In this document: positions 6,770 through 15,622 of the stretch, one piece after another
How the letters are laid out: each line of letters opens with the position of its first letter
Position numbering within the stretch: the first letter of the stretch is position 1
Assembly: GCA_964471915.1 (NCBI GenBank)
Contig: CAYYID010000001.1
Location: 248,001 to 312,000 of the forward strand
Reading direction: 5' to 3'
Length of the DNA: 64,000 bases
Source of the DNA: JAIEPW01 sp964471915
GTDB lineage: Bacteria > Acidobacteriota > Terriglobia > Bryobacterales > Bryobacteraceae
Program-made: the position numbers and the translations under genes
Notes under the pieces: model-generated
What the model was told of the DNA's origin: nothing
Databases searched by the model: none
What the model saw: the letters and a program-made list of their open reading frames with translations, nothing else

Positions 6770-8752
6770 ATGGAATGGATCACCCCCGGCACGCGCCGGA
6801 ATCGCAAGGACTTGCTGGCCGCCGTAGCGCTCTCGACGGCGGAGCGCCACCAGAAGATCGCCGCCGCCGCGCATGACGCGGCGGACGCGCTGCTGAAGCT
6901 CCAATCGCCCGAGGGCTACTGGTGCGGCGAACTGACGGCGGATTCAACCCTCGAGTCCGACTACATTTTGCTGCAGCTATGGCTCCATCCGCCCGACGCC
7001 GCAGGCCGCTGGGATCCGCCGTCGCGCGGCCGGATCGAGAAAGCCATCAACGCGATCCTGGCGCGGCAACAGCCCGACGGCGGCTGGTGGATCTACCCGG
7101 GCGGTGGAGCGGAAGTGAACGCCACCGCGCGCGCGTATGCGGCCATGAAGCTCGCCGGCGTGGACCCCGAGAGCGAACCGATGCGCAAGGCGCGGGAGCG
7201 CGTGCTGGCGCTGGGCGGACTGCAGGCCGCCAATAGCTACACCAAGCTGAACTTCAGCCTGTTCGGGCTGTTTCCCAGGCAATTCGTGCCGAGCGTGCCG
7301 CCGGAGATGGTGCTGGCACCCGGGGACTTCATCTACGAGATGTCGTCCTGGACCCGGGCCATCCTGGTGCCGCTCTCCATCGTGCAGGCGCGCGGCGGCG
7401 TGCGTCCCGTGCCCCGCGGCATGAACATCGACGAACTGCTGACGCCGCACAAAAAGCTCGCGCTGCCGCGCCGCGATACCGTGTCCATGTTCTTCCACCA
7501 GGTGGACCGCGCCATGAAGATCTGGGAACGCCGCGGCCTGAAGAACATCCGGGCGCGCGCCATCCGCGAGGCCGAGCGCTGGATGCTCGAACGGACCCGG
7601 TACTCCGACGGCCTGGGCGCCATTTATCCCTCGATGATGTACCTGATCATGGCGCTCGAGTGCCTGGGCTACGCCGAGGATCATCCCGACCGCGTCGAGG
7701 CTGTGCGCCATTTCGAGAACCTGCTGCTCGAAACTGAGGATCGCTTTCAGTTTCAGCCGTGCGTCTCGCCGGTGTGGGACACCGCGATCTGCGCCTTCGC
7801 GCTCGGGGAACTGGGCGACCGCTCGCCGGTACGGATCCCGCGGGAGAAGCTGACCGCGTGCGCCGACTGGCTGCTCTCGAAAGAGGTGCGCCGCAAGGGC
7901 GACTGGAGCATCAAGCGGCCGGACCTGGAACCGTCGGGCTGGGCCTTCGAGTTCGCCAACGAGTTCTACCCGGATATCGACGACACCGCCATGGTGCTGC
8001 TGGCATTGTTGTATGCCAAAGCCTCGGATCCGGAGCGCCAGGCGCGCGTGGAACGGCGCGCCATCAACTGGCTGCTCGGCATGCAGTCCTCGGACGGCGG
8101 CTGGGCGGCATTCGACGTCGACAACAACTGGCACCTGCTGAACAAGGTGCCTTTCGCGGACCATAACGCGATGCTCGATCCCGCGTGTCCCGACATTACC
8201 GGCCGCGTGCTGGAGGCGCTCTCGCGCTGCGGTCTGCCGCCCACGCACCCGGCGATCCGCCGGGGGGTCGAGTACCTGGTGCAGATGCAGGAGCGCGACG
8301 GGAGCTGGTACGGCCGCTGGGGCGTCAATTACATCTACGGGACCTTCCTGGCCCTGCGTGGCCTGCAGTTCGCCGGAGCGCGCGACGCCGTGGAAACGGT
8401 CAGCCAGGGCGCGGCGTTCCTGCGTCATACCCAGAACGCCGACGGCGGCTGGGGCGAAAGCTGCACCAGCTATCGCGTGAATCGTTTCGTTACCGCGCCC
8501 AGCACGCCCTCGCAGACCGCCTGGGCGTTACTGGGGCTCGCGGCGGCCGGCGAACGCGATTCGGCGGCCGTGCAGCGCGGGCTCGCCTGGTTGCTGGAAC
8601 ACCAGAAGCCGAACGGGCGGTGGGACGAGGACCTGATGACCGGCACGGGGTTCCCGAACGTCTTCTATCTGACGTATCACCTGTACCGCGACTATTTCCC
8701 GCTGCTCGCGCTGGCGACGTTGCATCCCAAGGGCGCGGCGGCGGTGGCTTAG
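6770..8752 (+). CDS. shc: Squalene-hopene cyclase
   Basis: 660 residues, the usual size. The catalytic DxDD motif is at 402-405 (DIDDTA). Repeated QW motifs are visible: QQPDGGWW near 103, QSSDGGWAAFD, QMQERDGSW, QNADGGWGES and QKPNGRWDED near the C-terminus, ending in the typical TGFPNVFYLTYHLYRDYFP segment. It is a monotopic membrane enzyme that cyclises squalene to hopene/hopanol, the core of hopanoid membrane lipids. The start at 6770 is the first ATG after the assembly gap, with only a weak Shine-Dalgarno. No other hopanoid genes (hpnC/D/E, hpnH) are in the window. Confidence 0.96.
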   Translation: MEWITPGTRRNRKDLLAAVALSTAERHQKIAAAAHDAADALLKLQSPEGYWCGELTADSTLESDYILLQLWLHPPDAAGRWDPPSRGRIEKAINAILARQQPDGGWWIYPGGGAEVNATARAYAAMKLAGVDPESEPMRKARERVLALGGLQAANSYTKLNFSLFGLFPRQFVPSVPPEMVLAPGDFIYEMSSWTRAILVPLSIVQARGGVRPVPRGMNIDELLTPHKKLALPRRDTVSMFFHQVDRAMKIWERRGLKNIRARAIREAERWMLERTRYSDGLGAIYPSMMYLIMALECLGYAEDHPDRVEAVRHFENLLLETEDRFQFQPCVSPVWDTAICAFALGELGDRSPVRIPREKLTACADWLLSKEVRRKGDWSIKRPDLEPSGWAFEFANEFYPDIDDTAMVLLALLYAKASDPERQARVERRAINWLLGMQSSDGGWAAFDVDNNWHLLNKVPFADHNAMLDPACPDITGRVLEALSRCGLPPTHPAIRRGVEYLVQMQERDGSWYGRWGVNYIYGTFLALRGLQFAGARDAVETVSQGAAFLRHTQNADGGWGESCTSYRVNRFVTAPSTPSQTAWALLGLAAAGERDSAAVQRGLAWLLEHQKPNGRWDEDLMTGTGFPNVFYLTYHLYRDYFPLLALATLHPKGAAAVA

Positions 8753-8794
8753 CTAGGTTTCCCCGGCTTATCGCCGGACCGCGCCGGGCGCTCC

Positions 8795-10036
8795 CTACAG
8801 CCCGACCGAATCCGGGTGTGCCGGAAGCGTCACCCGGAAGTAAGTGCGGCCTTCGTCGAAATCGAAGCTTGGGGCGGGTGACCCGTTCTGCTCCATGGCG
8901 CGCCGGATCTTGGGCAGCCCGGTACCCCGCTGTTCTGCCAGCCGCAAGTCCTTGAGCAGCTCCCCGACCCGCCGGTTGCGCGCCGGCACCGGCGGAACTG
9001 TTCCACCCGGACCCAGGTGCTCCATCATGATCCCAGCGACCGGGCCTGGATAGCTGATCACTTCCAAATGATCCGGGTAGATGTACACCTTGGTTGGCTC
9101 GGGTGGACCTTCATAGGACCGGTGGAGCACCGCGTTCACCAGCGCTTCCTCGATCGCGGCAAACGGATACGCGGATGTCCGCATCGCTTCCGCCTGTCCG
9201 GCCACCTTGCGAACCACCACTGCGTTCGAGGACTTCAGGTACTCGAGTGCCGTCCGGATCTGGTCCGGCAGCGGGCCGAGAATGGTCCTTTCGGTGATCA
9301 GATCACCGGCGCCATCAGAGAACTGCGCTACCTCGATCCGAGCGCCCGGGAAGAACGTCTCTGGCTTCTCGTGAAAGAACAGCAGAGCGACGTTCTTGGG
9401 TTCGAAATGCGCATTGACCCGCACAGCCATACGCATGCCCCGTAACAAGTCCACGAGCGACTGCCCGTTCTCGCGAGCCAGAGCACTGCCCACATCCGAC
9501 AGAAACCGCCGGATCAGGAGCGGCGATACGTCCTCGATCCGCGCGACGAGACACCGCCGGTCGTCGAACGGGACCCGCGCCGTCTGCTCGAACAACTGCC
9601 GCCGCAGATCGTCCTTTGCCTCGCGCGTCTGCGAGCCGATGCGCACCCAGTACGACCCGTCCTTGAGCCCGTACGGCCGGCTGTCACCGGCCGGACACCA
9701 GATCACCAGTATGTTCCGGTCCTGAAAGCGTTCCGGCGAAAGAATCGGCGCATATTCGGGCGAGATCGTCCGGCACTGGCCGAGAATGCGGTTCTGGAGC
9801 CGCGCGAAATCCCCGTCGATCCCCCGCGGGGGCAGGACCGGCCGGTCCAGCTCGTCGGTGTCGATGCCCACGATCACGTAGCCGCCATTGCTGTTGAGAA
9901 AATCGTTCGCGAATGCGCTGATCGTCCGCAACGCTCGGGGCTCCGTCTGGTCATCCCACACGCCCTTAAACTCCAGGCGGTCGTTCTCGATGGTCCGCGC
10001 GTGGATCAGGTCGTCGATGTTAACTGGAAGGGGCAC
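8795..10036 (-). CDS. AlbA_2/Schlafen-like DNA-binding and GHKL ATPase-like protein
   Basis: 413 residues from GTG. The N-terminal part (about 15-140) is an AlbA_2 domain: ENDRLEFKGVW, then ISAFANDFLNSNGGYVIVGID, and a later YWVRIGSQTREA strand. The C-terminal part (about 285-405) matches the HATPase_c_4 region found with it (AIEEALVNAVLHRSYE, a YPDHLEVISYPGP strand, and RRVGELLKDLRLAEQRGTGL). Such proteins are often mislabelled RecG-like and act as regulators or in phage-defence contexts. Here it is a single gene divergent from an unrelated secreted protein. Function is not proven. Confidence 0.82.
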   Translation of the reverse strand: MPLPVNIDDLIHARTIENDRLEFKGVWDDQTEPRALRTISAFANDFLNSNGGYVIVGIDTDELDRPVLPPRGIDGDFARLQNRILGQCRTISPEYAPILSPERFQDRNILVIWCPAGDSRPYGLKDGSYWVRIGSQTREAKDDLRRQLFEQTARVPFDDRRCLVARIEDVSPLLIRRFLSDVGSALARENGQSLVDLLRGMRMAVRVNAHFEPKNVALLFFHEKPETFFPGARIEVAQFSDGAGDLITERTILGPLPDQIRTALEYLKSSNAVVVRKVAGQAEAMRTSAYPFAAIEEALVNAVLHRSYEGPPEPTKVYIYPDHLEVISYPGPVAGIMMEHLGPGGTVPPVPARNRRVGELLKDLRLAEQRGTGLPKIRRAMEQNGSPAPSFDFDEGRTYFRVTLPAHPDSVGL

Positions 10037-10068
10037 TGCGTATACTCTAAGAAGTTATCAGCTTCGCC

Positions 10069-10905
10069 ATGCCTGTCGCTGCCATCCCGGCCCTCCGAAC
10101 CGCAATGCTGCTCGCGGCGGCCTCACTTTCCAGCGCCCAAACCGTAACCGTCTTTTCCGAGTTCCAGCGCCTGGGACCCCAGGGCGAAGTGATCGACCTC
10201 GACCAGGGAGCCAAGTCCCGCGAGCTTCTGTCCCCCGCGTGGCCCCGCAACGCTTTTTCCACCATCCAGGTGCTGGTCGACGTGCCCGCGGGCCGGAAGT
10301 ATGCGCTGCACCTGGGCTTCAACCCGGAGAACGCCTTCGGCTACAACGCCTATCGCGCGGTGCCGGAGAAGCTCGGCAACCGCTGGGTGCCGGACCGCCT
10401 GCAGCCGGTGAGCCTGCCGGTCGAAGTCAAAAGCGACGGTCCCGCGGTGTACTGGATCGATTTCTGGGTGGACCGCAACGCCCCGGTGCGCCGCGTCAAA
10501 GTGGAACCCGAGCTGTACGTCGAGGGCGACTGGGTGATCTATCCCATGGAGGTGCGCGTGATGAACGCGACGGTCCCCGACGACGGCCAGTTCGCGGTGC
10601 CGTTGCCGCCGCCCGACAAGCCGGCCGATGCGACGCTGCTCGCGCTGCTGCGCACCCGCCTCTGTGACGGCCGCAACATGGGCAAGCCAGCCTCCAAGCA
10701 GGCGCCGGCGACGATTCGGGATCTCTGGGTCCGGAACGCCGCCCAGGACGCCGCGCTCGCCGGCTCCACCGAATCGATGTGGGCGATGCTCGGCGCCGTG
10801 GATCGCAAGGCCTGGTGCGCCGCGGCGATTCCGGCGCGTCCCGCGGCGGCGAAGGGCCCCGAGTGGATCCTCCGCGCGCGGGACCGGCTGATCCAGGTCC
10901 GGTAG
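10069..10905 (+). CDS. Secreted protein of unknown function
   Basis: 278 residues with a signal peptide (MPVAAIPALRTAMLLAAASLSSAQ, cleaved after SAQ). The rest is beta-rich with paired aromatic strands (KYALHLGFNPENAFGYNAY, YWIDFWVDRNAPVRRVKVEPELY) suggesting an immunoglobulin-like or jelly-roll fold, then a helical tail from about residue 195. Cysteines occur at about 202 and 248. No known family is recognised. A TATACT hexamer at 10041-10046, 22 bases before the ATG, is a likely -10 box. The gene is 4 nt from the next one, so both are likely co-transcribed. Confidence 0.72.
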   Translation: MPVAAIPALRTAMLLAAASLSSAQTVTVFSEFQRLGPQGEVIDLDQGAKSRELLSPAWPRNAFSTIQVLVDVPAGRKYALHLGFNPENAFGYNAYRAVPEKLGNRWVPDRLQPVSLPVEVKSDGPAVYWIDFWVDRNAPVRRVKVEPELYVEGDWVIYPMEVRVMNATVPDDGQFAVPLPPPDKPADATLLALLRTRLCDGRNMGKPASKQAPATIRDLWVRNAAQDAALAGSTESMWAMLGAVDRKAWCAAAIPARPAAAKGPEWILRARDRLIQVR

Positions 10906-10909
10906 GACT

Positions 10910-12040
10910 ATGGAAGACCATCGGCTCAGCCTGTACCATTTGGCCCGTTTTCTCGTGGGGCGGACCACTTCGATTCGCGCCTTGGCCGGAAACCGGAGCA
11001 CGCTTTCCCTCGGATTCCTGTTCTGTCTCTCGACCGCCCTCGCCCGGCACTACGACGCGAAGTACCTGATTCGGGAGCCCTGGTTCCTACTCGCGCCGGC
11101 GGCCGCTTCGATCCTGACCTCCGCAATTCTCTTCGCGGCGATGTACCTCTCCTCGGCGGTCCAAGCCCGGAGGCCTTTTCCCCATCCATGGGATTCGTAC
11201 GTCACCATCCTGGGCTTGTACTGGATGACCGCGCCCATGGCCTGGCTCTATGGGATCCCGTTCGAGCGGCTCCTCGGTGAGCGCGAAGCCGCGTCCGCGA
11301 ACGTGTGGATTCTGTCGATCGTTTCCATCTGGCGCGTCTTGATTCTGAGCCGGGTCTACGCGGTGCTGTTTGGAACCTACTGGCTCGGCGCGTTGATCCG
11401 ATTGGGAACCTTCGCCCTCACTTTGGTCTATGCCGGTCTGTTCGTGGCCCGGGTGCCTCTGGTTAACTTCATGGGAGGCGTCCACCTGCCTCCGAGCGTT
11501 GAACCCGTGGCCGATCTTGTGCTCGGCATCGAGACTTACGGTTTTTTCGGGTTGATCTTCGGCTGGCTGTTCATCATCGGCAGAGCCTTCGCGCGGAAGC
11601 CGGATCTCTCTATGGATGCTTTCGCGGTGCGTTTCCGTGGTGCGCCGGAAGGTCCGCTGGTGGGCCTCGCGATGGCGGCTGTGGTCCTATTCACGGCTCC
11701 GCTTCCGTGGACGCAAGCTGAGCAGCGCCTGCGCTACGAATCGGAGCGCCTTTACAAGTCCGGCCGGATCCCCGAATTTGTGGCGAGCTTAGCCGCCAAT
11801 CCGCGGACGGCCTTTCCGCCTCAGTGGTCTCCTCCGCCCTGGCCCGAGTATCCCGATGCCGGGCGCGATCTCAAGATCCTGGAGATAATCTCCTTGATCG
11901 AGCCCCGGCCGGACCTTCCTCCGTGGATTCAAGCCACCTATCGCGACAAGGCCAAGGGGTACGTCACAAACCACGGCTACGCACTCGGAGAGGCCAAGGC
12001 ACGCCTGGCAGCCTTCGCGGGCCTGCGAATTCAGCCCTGA
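10910..12040 (+). CDS. Multi-pass membrane protein of unknown function
   Basis: 376 residues. The N-terminus (LARFLVGRTTSIRALAGNR) is followed by about six or seven membrane segments (about 28-44, 60-82, 98-115, 128-152, 160-182, 205-228, 255-272) and a soluble C-terminal tail of about 90 residues. No catalytic motif seen. The N-terminal motif recurs in a broken second copy immediately downstream (12045-12222), so the family was duplicated here in tandem. Likely co-transcribed with the secreted protein 4 nt upstream. Function not assigned. Confidence 0.75.
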   Translation: MEDHRLSLYHLARFLVGRTTSIRALAGNRSTLSLGFLFCLSTALARHYDAKYLIREPWFLLAPAAASILTSAILFAAMYLSSAVQARRPFPHPWDSYVTILGLYWMTAPMAWLYGIPFERLLGEREAASANVWILSIVSIWRVLILSRVYAVLFGTYWLGALIRLGTFALTLVYAGLFVARVPLVNFMGGVHLPPSVEPVADLVLGIETYGFFGLIFGWLFIIGRAFARKPDLSMDAFAVRFRGAPEGPLVGLAMAAVVLFTAPLPWTQAEQRLRYESERLYKSGRIPEFVASLAANPRTAFPPQWSPPPWPEYPDAGRDLKILEIISLIEPRPDLPPWIQATYRDKAKGYVTNHGYALGEAKARLAAFAGLRIQP

Positions 12041-12044
12041 AGCC

Positions 12045-12222
12045 ATGAACCCCCGGCTGCTGGCGCGTTTCCTGCTCGGCCGCCCCGACGCCATCCGCGC
12101 CCTCGCCGGGAACCGCTACACGCTGCCCGTGGGATTGCTGCTGTCGCTCTCCGCAGGGGGTTGCCCGCAGCTACGACTGCGTTGACCTTGCCGCGGACAA
12201 AGTCATTGATCCCGCGGGCTGA
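12045..12222 (+). pseudogene. Frameshifted N-terminal remnant of a paralogue of the upstream membrane gene
   Basis: An ATG 4 nt after the upstream stop opens 46 residues (LLARFLLGRPDAIRALAGNR, then TLPVGLLLSLSAGG) that closely match the N-terminus of the preceding gene (LARFLVGRTTSIRALAGNR, TLSLGFLFCLSTA). The frame ends at TGA 12183-12185. The match continues in another frame (GVARSYDCVDLAA against ALARHYDAKYLI) to TGA at 12220-12222, so a frameshift sits in the G-run near 12155-12160. The remaining roughly 315 codons are missing. It was found by reading the gap by eye. Confidence 0.8.
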
Positions 12223-12236
12223 TACCCTATCGGGAG

Positions 12237-13142
12237 GTGTTCCGCGTCCTCAAGTACCTGCTGATCGCGGCCGTGCTGTTCGCGATCGGAGCGCGCTTCT
12301 ATCCGCCCCTCCGGCATCTCGCCTGGGTAGTGGCCGGCCGCGCCGGCGCCTGTCCCCTGCCCCAAGCGGTGTCCAGTTGGAGCCACTACCGCCAGCAGGT
12401 CGAGCTCAAGGACCGCATTCTCCAGACAGCCCGCCAGACGGAGAAAGACCCCGCCGGGTTCATTCGCTGGGACACGACGCACGGTTCGTTCTGGGTGCCC
12501 AAGGGCAGCGAACTGCAACTCCCGTGGCTGCTGGCTGAGCAAGAGCGCCGAATCTACGGCTCCGGCGACCACGGGGTCCGCGCGGGCGACGTCGTGCTGG
12601 ACGGCGGCGCCAATGTCGGCGTGTTCACGCGCGAAGCGCTCACCGCCGGGGCGAAGCTGGTGGTGACGATCGAACCCGCGCCCGAGAATCTGGAGTGCCT
12701 GCGCCGCAACTTCCGCGCCGAGATCGAAGCCGGCCGGGTGATCGTCTATCCGAAGGGCGTCTGGGACCGCGAGGAGGCGCTGACCCTCTACATTAACCCC
12801 CGGAACTCGACGGTCGACAGCTTCGTGGCCCGCCCCGGGATGCTGGAACAGCCCGCCATCCCGCTCACCACCATCGACAAGCTGGTTGCCGAGTTGAAGC
12901 TAGAGAGGGTCGACTTCATCAAGCTGGATATCGAGGGCGCGGAACCGAAGGCCCTGTCCGGCGCGGCGACGGTGCTGAAGCAGTTCCGGCCCCGCCTGGC
13001 CATTTCCTCGTACCACTCCGGAGAAGAGGCCGGCGAGATCCCCGCCGCGATCCGGCAGGCCCGCGGCGACTATCAGATGACGTGCGGTCCCTGTTCGGAA
13101 TACAACTGGAGCATCCGGCCCGACGTCCTGTATTTCCGTTGA
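12237..13142 (+). CDS. FkbM family SAM-dependent methyltransferase
   Basis: 301 residues with one N-terminal membrane segment (about 7-20). SAM-binding motif VVLDGGANVG at 119-128, acidic post-I motif VVTIEPAPEN near 142-151, and the FkbM signature DFIKLDIEGAE at 226-236. Members methylate sugars or other small molecules, often in glycan pathways; the substrate here is unknown. The start is uncertain: the GTG at 12237 overlaps the GGGAGG at 12232-12237, which is too close to act as its own ribosome-binding site, and a later GTG at 12273 would remove part of the membrane anchor. Confidence 0.86.
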   Translation: MFRVLKYLLIAAVLFAIGARFYPPLRHLAWVVAGRAGACPLPQAVSSWSHYRQQVELKDRILQTARQTEKDPAGFIRWDTTHGSFWVPKGSELQLPWLLAEQERRIYGSGDHGVRAGDVVLDGGANVGVFTREALTAGAKLVVTIEPAPENLECLRRNFRAEIEAGRVIVYPKGVWDREEALTLYINPRNSTVDSFVARPGMLEQPAIPLTTIDKLVAELKLERVDFIKLDIEGAEPKALSGAATVLKQFRPRLAISSYHSGEEAGEIPAAIRQARGDYQMTCGPCSEYNWSIRPDVLYFR

Positions 13143-13145
13143 CTT

Positions 13146-13799
13146 TCAGACCCGCGCTCCGCGCTCCAGAAACAGTTCCCGGATTGGATTGAAGGGCGCG
13201 CGCACGCGGGCCAGGTGCGACGCAGTGTTGATGTTCTGGCGCACAAACAGCTCGATCAACTGGCGGTGCTTCGCCAGGTACCCTTTCGAGGTACTCTCCA
13301 CGGGGTCCTTGAGTTCGTCGTGACCCTTGTGGCGGCGGCGTAACTTCCGGTTGGTCTCCGACGAGTAGATGTTCGCGATCAGGATCGCGAGCCGCTCCTC
13401 CTGCTTCTTCCGGGTACCCTTGTAGGCTGTCTTGGCGGCCCGCCGCAAAGCGTGCACCAGCTCATGGCATAAGACCTGGTCGGGATCGTGGCCGGCGTCG
13501 CCCGATTCGTAGCAATCGCCGTCTTTGAAGAACATCCATGGCGTGTACAGGATCCGGATCCGGAACAGCCCCCAGGTCCCTTGGACTTTGGCGTTGCAGG
13601 CGTCGGGATTGTTCTCGTTAAAGAACGGGCGGATCAGCACCGGCTCCCGGTACAGGCGGAAGCCATGCAGCAGCGCCCAGGTGGTCTTCATCGTTTCGAA
13701 AGCCCGCAGCATGCCGAGCACCGACGCCTCATACTTCGTCGCTTCGCTGCCGTCCAGATCGTCTGCACGGATCGTGAAAAAGTCGTATTCCCGAGCCAT
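13146..13799 (-). CDS. HExxH metallopeptidase-like protein (M91/effector-like)
   Basis: 217 residues, no signal peptide. Zinc motif CHELVHALR at H112-H116, with candidate third ligands E134/E135 in the following helix (KKQEERLAILIANIY). The downstream SETNRKLRRRHKGHDEL segment resembles what follows the HExxH helix in NleD-like M91 effector peptidases. The N-terminal half (ILYTPWMFFKDGDCYESGDAGHD) is beta-like. It could be a secreted or contact-dependent toxin or a cytosolic protease of unknown role; no delivery genes are seen. Convergent with the methyltransferase gene. Confidence 0.72.
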   Translation of the reverse strand: MAREYDFFTIRADDLDGSEATKYEASVLGMLRAFETMKTTWALLHGFRLYREPVLIRPFFNENNPDACNAKVQGTWGLFRIRILYTPWMFFKDGDCYESGDAGHDPDQVLCHELVHALRRAAKTAYKGTRKKQEERLAILIANIYSSETNRKLRRRHKGHDELKDPVESTSKGYLAKHRQLIELFVRQNINTASHLARVRAPFNPIRELFLERGARV

Positions 13800-13832
13800 G
13801 TTCCCTTTCGCGCAACCGGCGCCATGGGCGGC

Positions 13833-15503
13833 TCAGCCGGACTGGCCGAGCTGGATCAGCTTCTGGGCGTGCTTCAGAGCTTCCGGCGTCAGCGTCTGGC
13901 CCGACAGCATGCGCCCGATCTCCCGCGTCCGCGCCGCCGCATCGAGTTCCTCGACCTCGGCCACCGTGCGGCCCTTGACGATCCGCTTCTCCACCGCGTA
14001 GTGGTGGTCCGCGAAGCCCGCGATCTGCGCCAGGTGCGTCACGCACAGCACCTGATTCGCCCCGGAAAGACGCTTCAACCGCCGCCCCACGGACTCCGCG
14101 GCGCCGCCCCCCACGCCGGCGTCCACTTCGTCGAACACCAGCGTGCGCACCTGTTTCGTCCGTCCCGCCGTACAGGTCTTCAGCGCCAGCGCAATCCGCG
14201 ACAGCTCGCCGCCGGAGGCCACTTTCTCGAGCGCCCGCGGTTCCTCGCCCGCGTTCGGCGACACCAGGAACTCCACCGCATCCGTGCCCGCCGCCGACCA
14301 TTCCGTCGCCGTCACCCGCACCAGAAAGCGGGTCCGCTCCATCGCGAGCGACGCGAGTTCCGTCTCCACTTTTTTCGCCAACTGGCGTCCGGCGTCCTTG
14401 CGCCGTTCCGTCAGCTCGCCCGCCGCGGCTTCGAACTCCCGGGCGGCGTCCTGGCGTGCGCGCTCCAGCGCGGCGCGACGCTCCCCGGCGTGCTCCACCT
14501 GATCCAGGTGCGCCCGCACCTCGGCGAGAAAGGCGCACACCTCCTCTAAGGAAGTCCCGTACTTGCGCTTCAGCTTCTCGAGCGCCGCCAGCCGCGCCTC
14601 CACCGCTTCCAGCCGCGCGGGATCCGCCTCCAACCGGGCGGTGTATTCGCGCAACGCGTGCGACGCCTCGTCGACGGCGATGCGCGCGGGGGCCAGCGCC
14701 TCCGCAATCGGCTTTGCCGTGCCGTCGATCCTCGCGAGTTCCTCAACGCGCTTCAGCGCCGCCCGGATCAGCGCCGCCGCGCTTTCCGGCGCATCATACA
14801 GCGCCGCATACGCCGCGGACGCGGCGGCCTCCAGCCGGGTGACGTTGCGCAGCACCGCGCGCTCGTTCTCCAGCTCGGCGTCCTCGCCCGGCGCCGGCTG
14901 CACTGCCTCGATTTCCTTGCGCTGGAACTGCCACAGGTCCACCAGGCGCAGCTTCTCCTGCTCCGTGCGGTCCAGTTCCGCCAGCTCCGCGGCCGCCCGC
15001 TGCCATGCGGCGTGAGCGGCCGCCGTGCGCTCCAGCAGGCTGTCGTGGCGGGCGAACTCGTCGAGCATCCCCCGCTGGGCCGCGTGCGAAAACAACTGCT
15101 GCTGGTCGTGCTGGCCGTGGATGTCGCCGAGGTGCGGCGCCAGGTCCTGCAGCAGCGCCGCGGTCGCCGGACGGTTGCCCACGAACGCCCGGGACTTGCC
15201 GTTGGCGAGGATCTCGCGCTCCACCAGCAGCTCGCCGTCCTCGAGTTCCACGCCCGCCGACTCCAGCAGCTCCCCCAGCGGTCCCGCCGCCTGCAGCGCG
15301 AAGATCCCCGACACGCGCGCCCGTTCCGCGCCGGACCGGATCAGCGCCGCCGCCGCCCGGCCGCCGAACAGCAGCCCCAGGGCGTCCACCACCAGGCTCT
15401 TGCCTGAACCCGTCTCCCCGGTCAGGATGTTCAGCCCCGCGTGGAAACGCACGCGCGCCCGTTCGATCACGGCCAGGTTCTCGACGGCCAGCTCGACGAG
15501 CAT
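13833..15503 (-). CDS. recN: DNA repair protein RecN
   Basis: 556 residues from the ATG that gives MLVELAVENLAVIERARV, the typical RecN start; the longer in-frame version adds non-conserved sequence. SMC-like ATPase: Walker A GETGSGKS at 29-36, central coiled-coil of about 300 residues rich in Glu/Ala/Arg, and C-terminal signature/Walker B (ASGGELSRIALALK, LVFDEVDAGVGG). It acts in double-strand-break repair, holding DNA ends together with RecA. Divergent from the Tol-Pal operon. Confidence 0.95.
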   Translation of the reverse strand: MLVELAVENLAVIERARVRFHAGLNILTGETGSGKSLVVDALGLLFGGRAAAALIRSGAERARVSGIFALQAAGPLGELLESAGVELEDGELLVEREILANGKSRAFVGNRPATAALLQDLAPHLGDIHGQHDQQQLFSHAAQRGMLDEFARHDSLLERTAAAHAAWQRAAAELAELDRTEQEKLRLVDLWQFQRKEIEAVQPAPGEDAELENERAVLRNVTRLEAAASAAYAALYDAPESAAALIRAALKRVEELARIDGTAKPIAEALAPARIAVDEASHALREYTARLEADPARLEAVEARLAALEKLKRKYGTSLEEVCAFLAEVRAHLDQVEHAGERRAALERARQDAAREFEAAAGELTERRKDAGRQLAKKVETELASLAMERTRFLVRVTATEWSAAGTDAVEFLVSPNAGEEPRALEKVASGGELSRIALALKTCTAGRTKQVRTLVFDEVDAGVGGGAAESVGRRLKRLSGANQVLCVTHLAQIAGFADHHYAVEKRIVKGRTVAEVEELDAAARTREIGRMLSGQTLTPEALKHAQKLIQLGQSG

Positions 15504-15622
15504 ATGAGGTCGATTATCGCGCGCCGCCGGGCGCAGCGGGTCCGGCCCCGGCCAAAACAAATCAACTTCGTTCTGTTTTTTGCGCCCCGTCTCAGTACAA
15601 TGAGGAAGTACCCGGAATCCGC

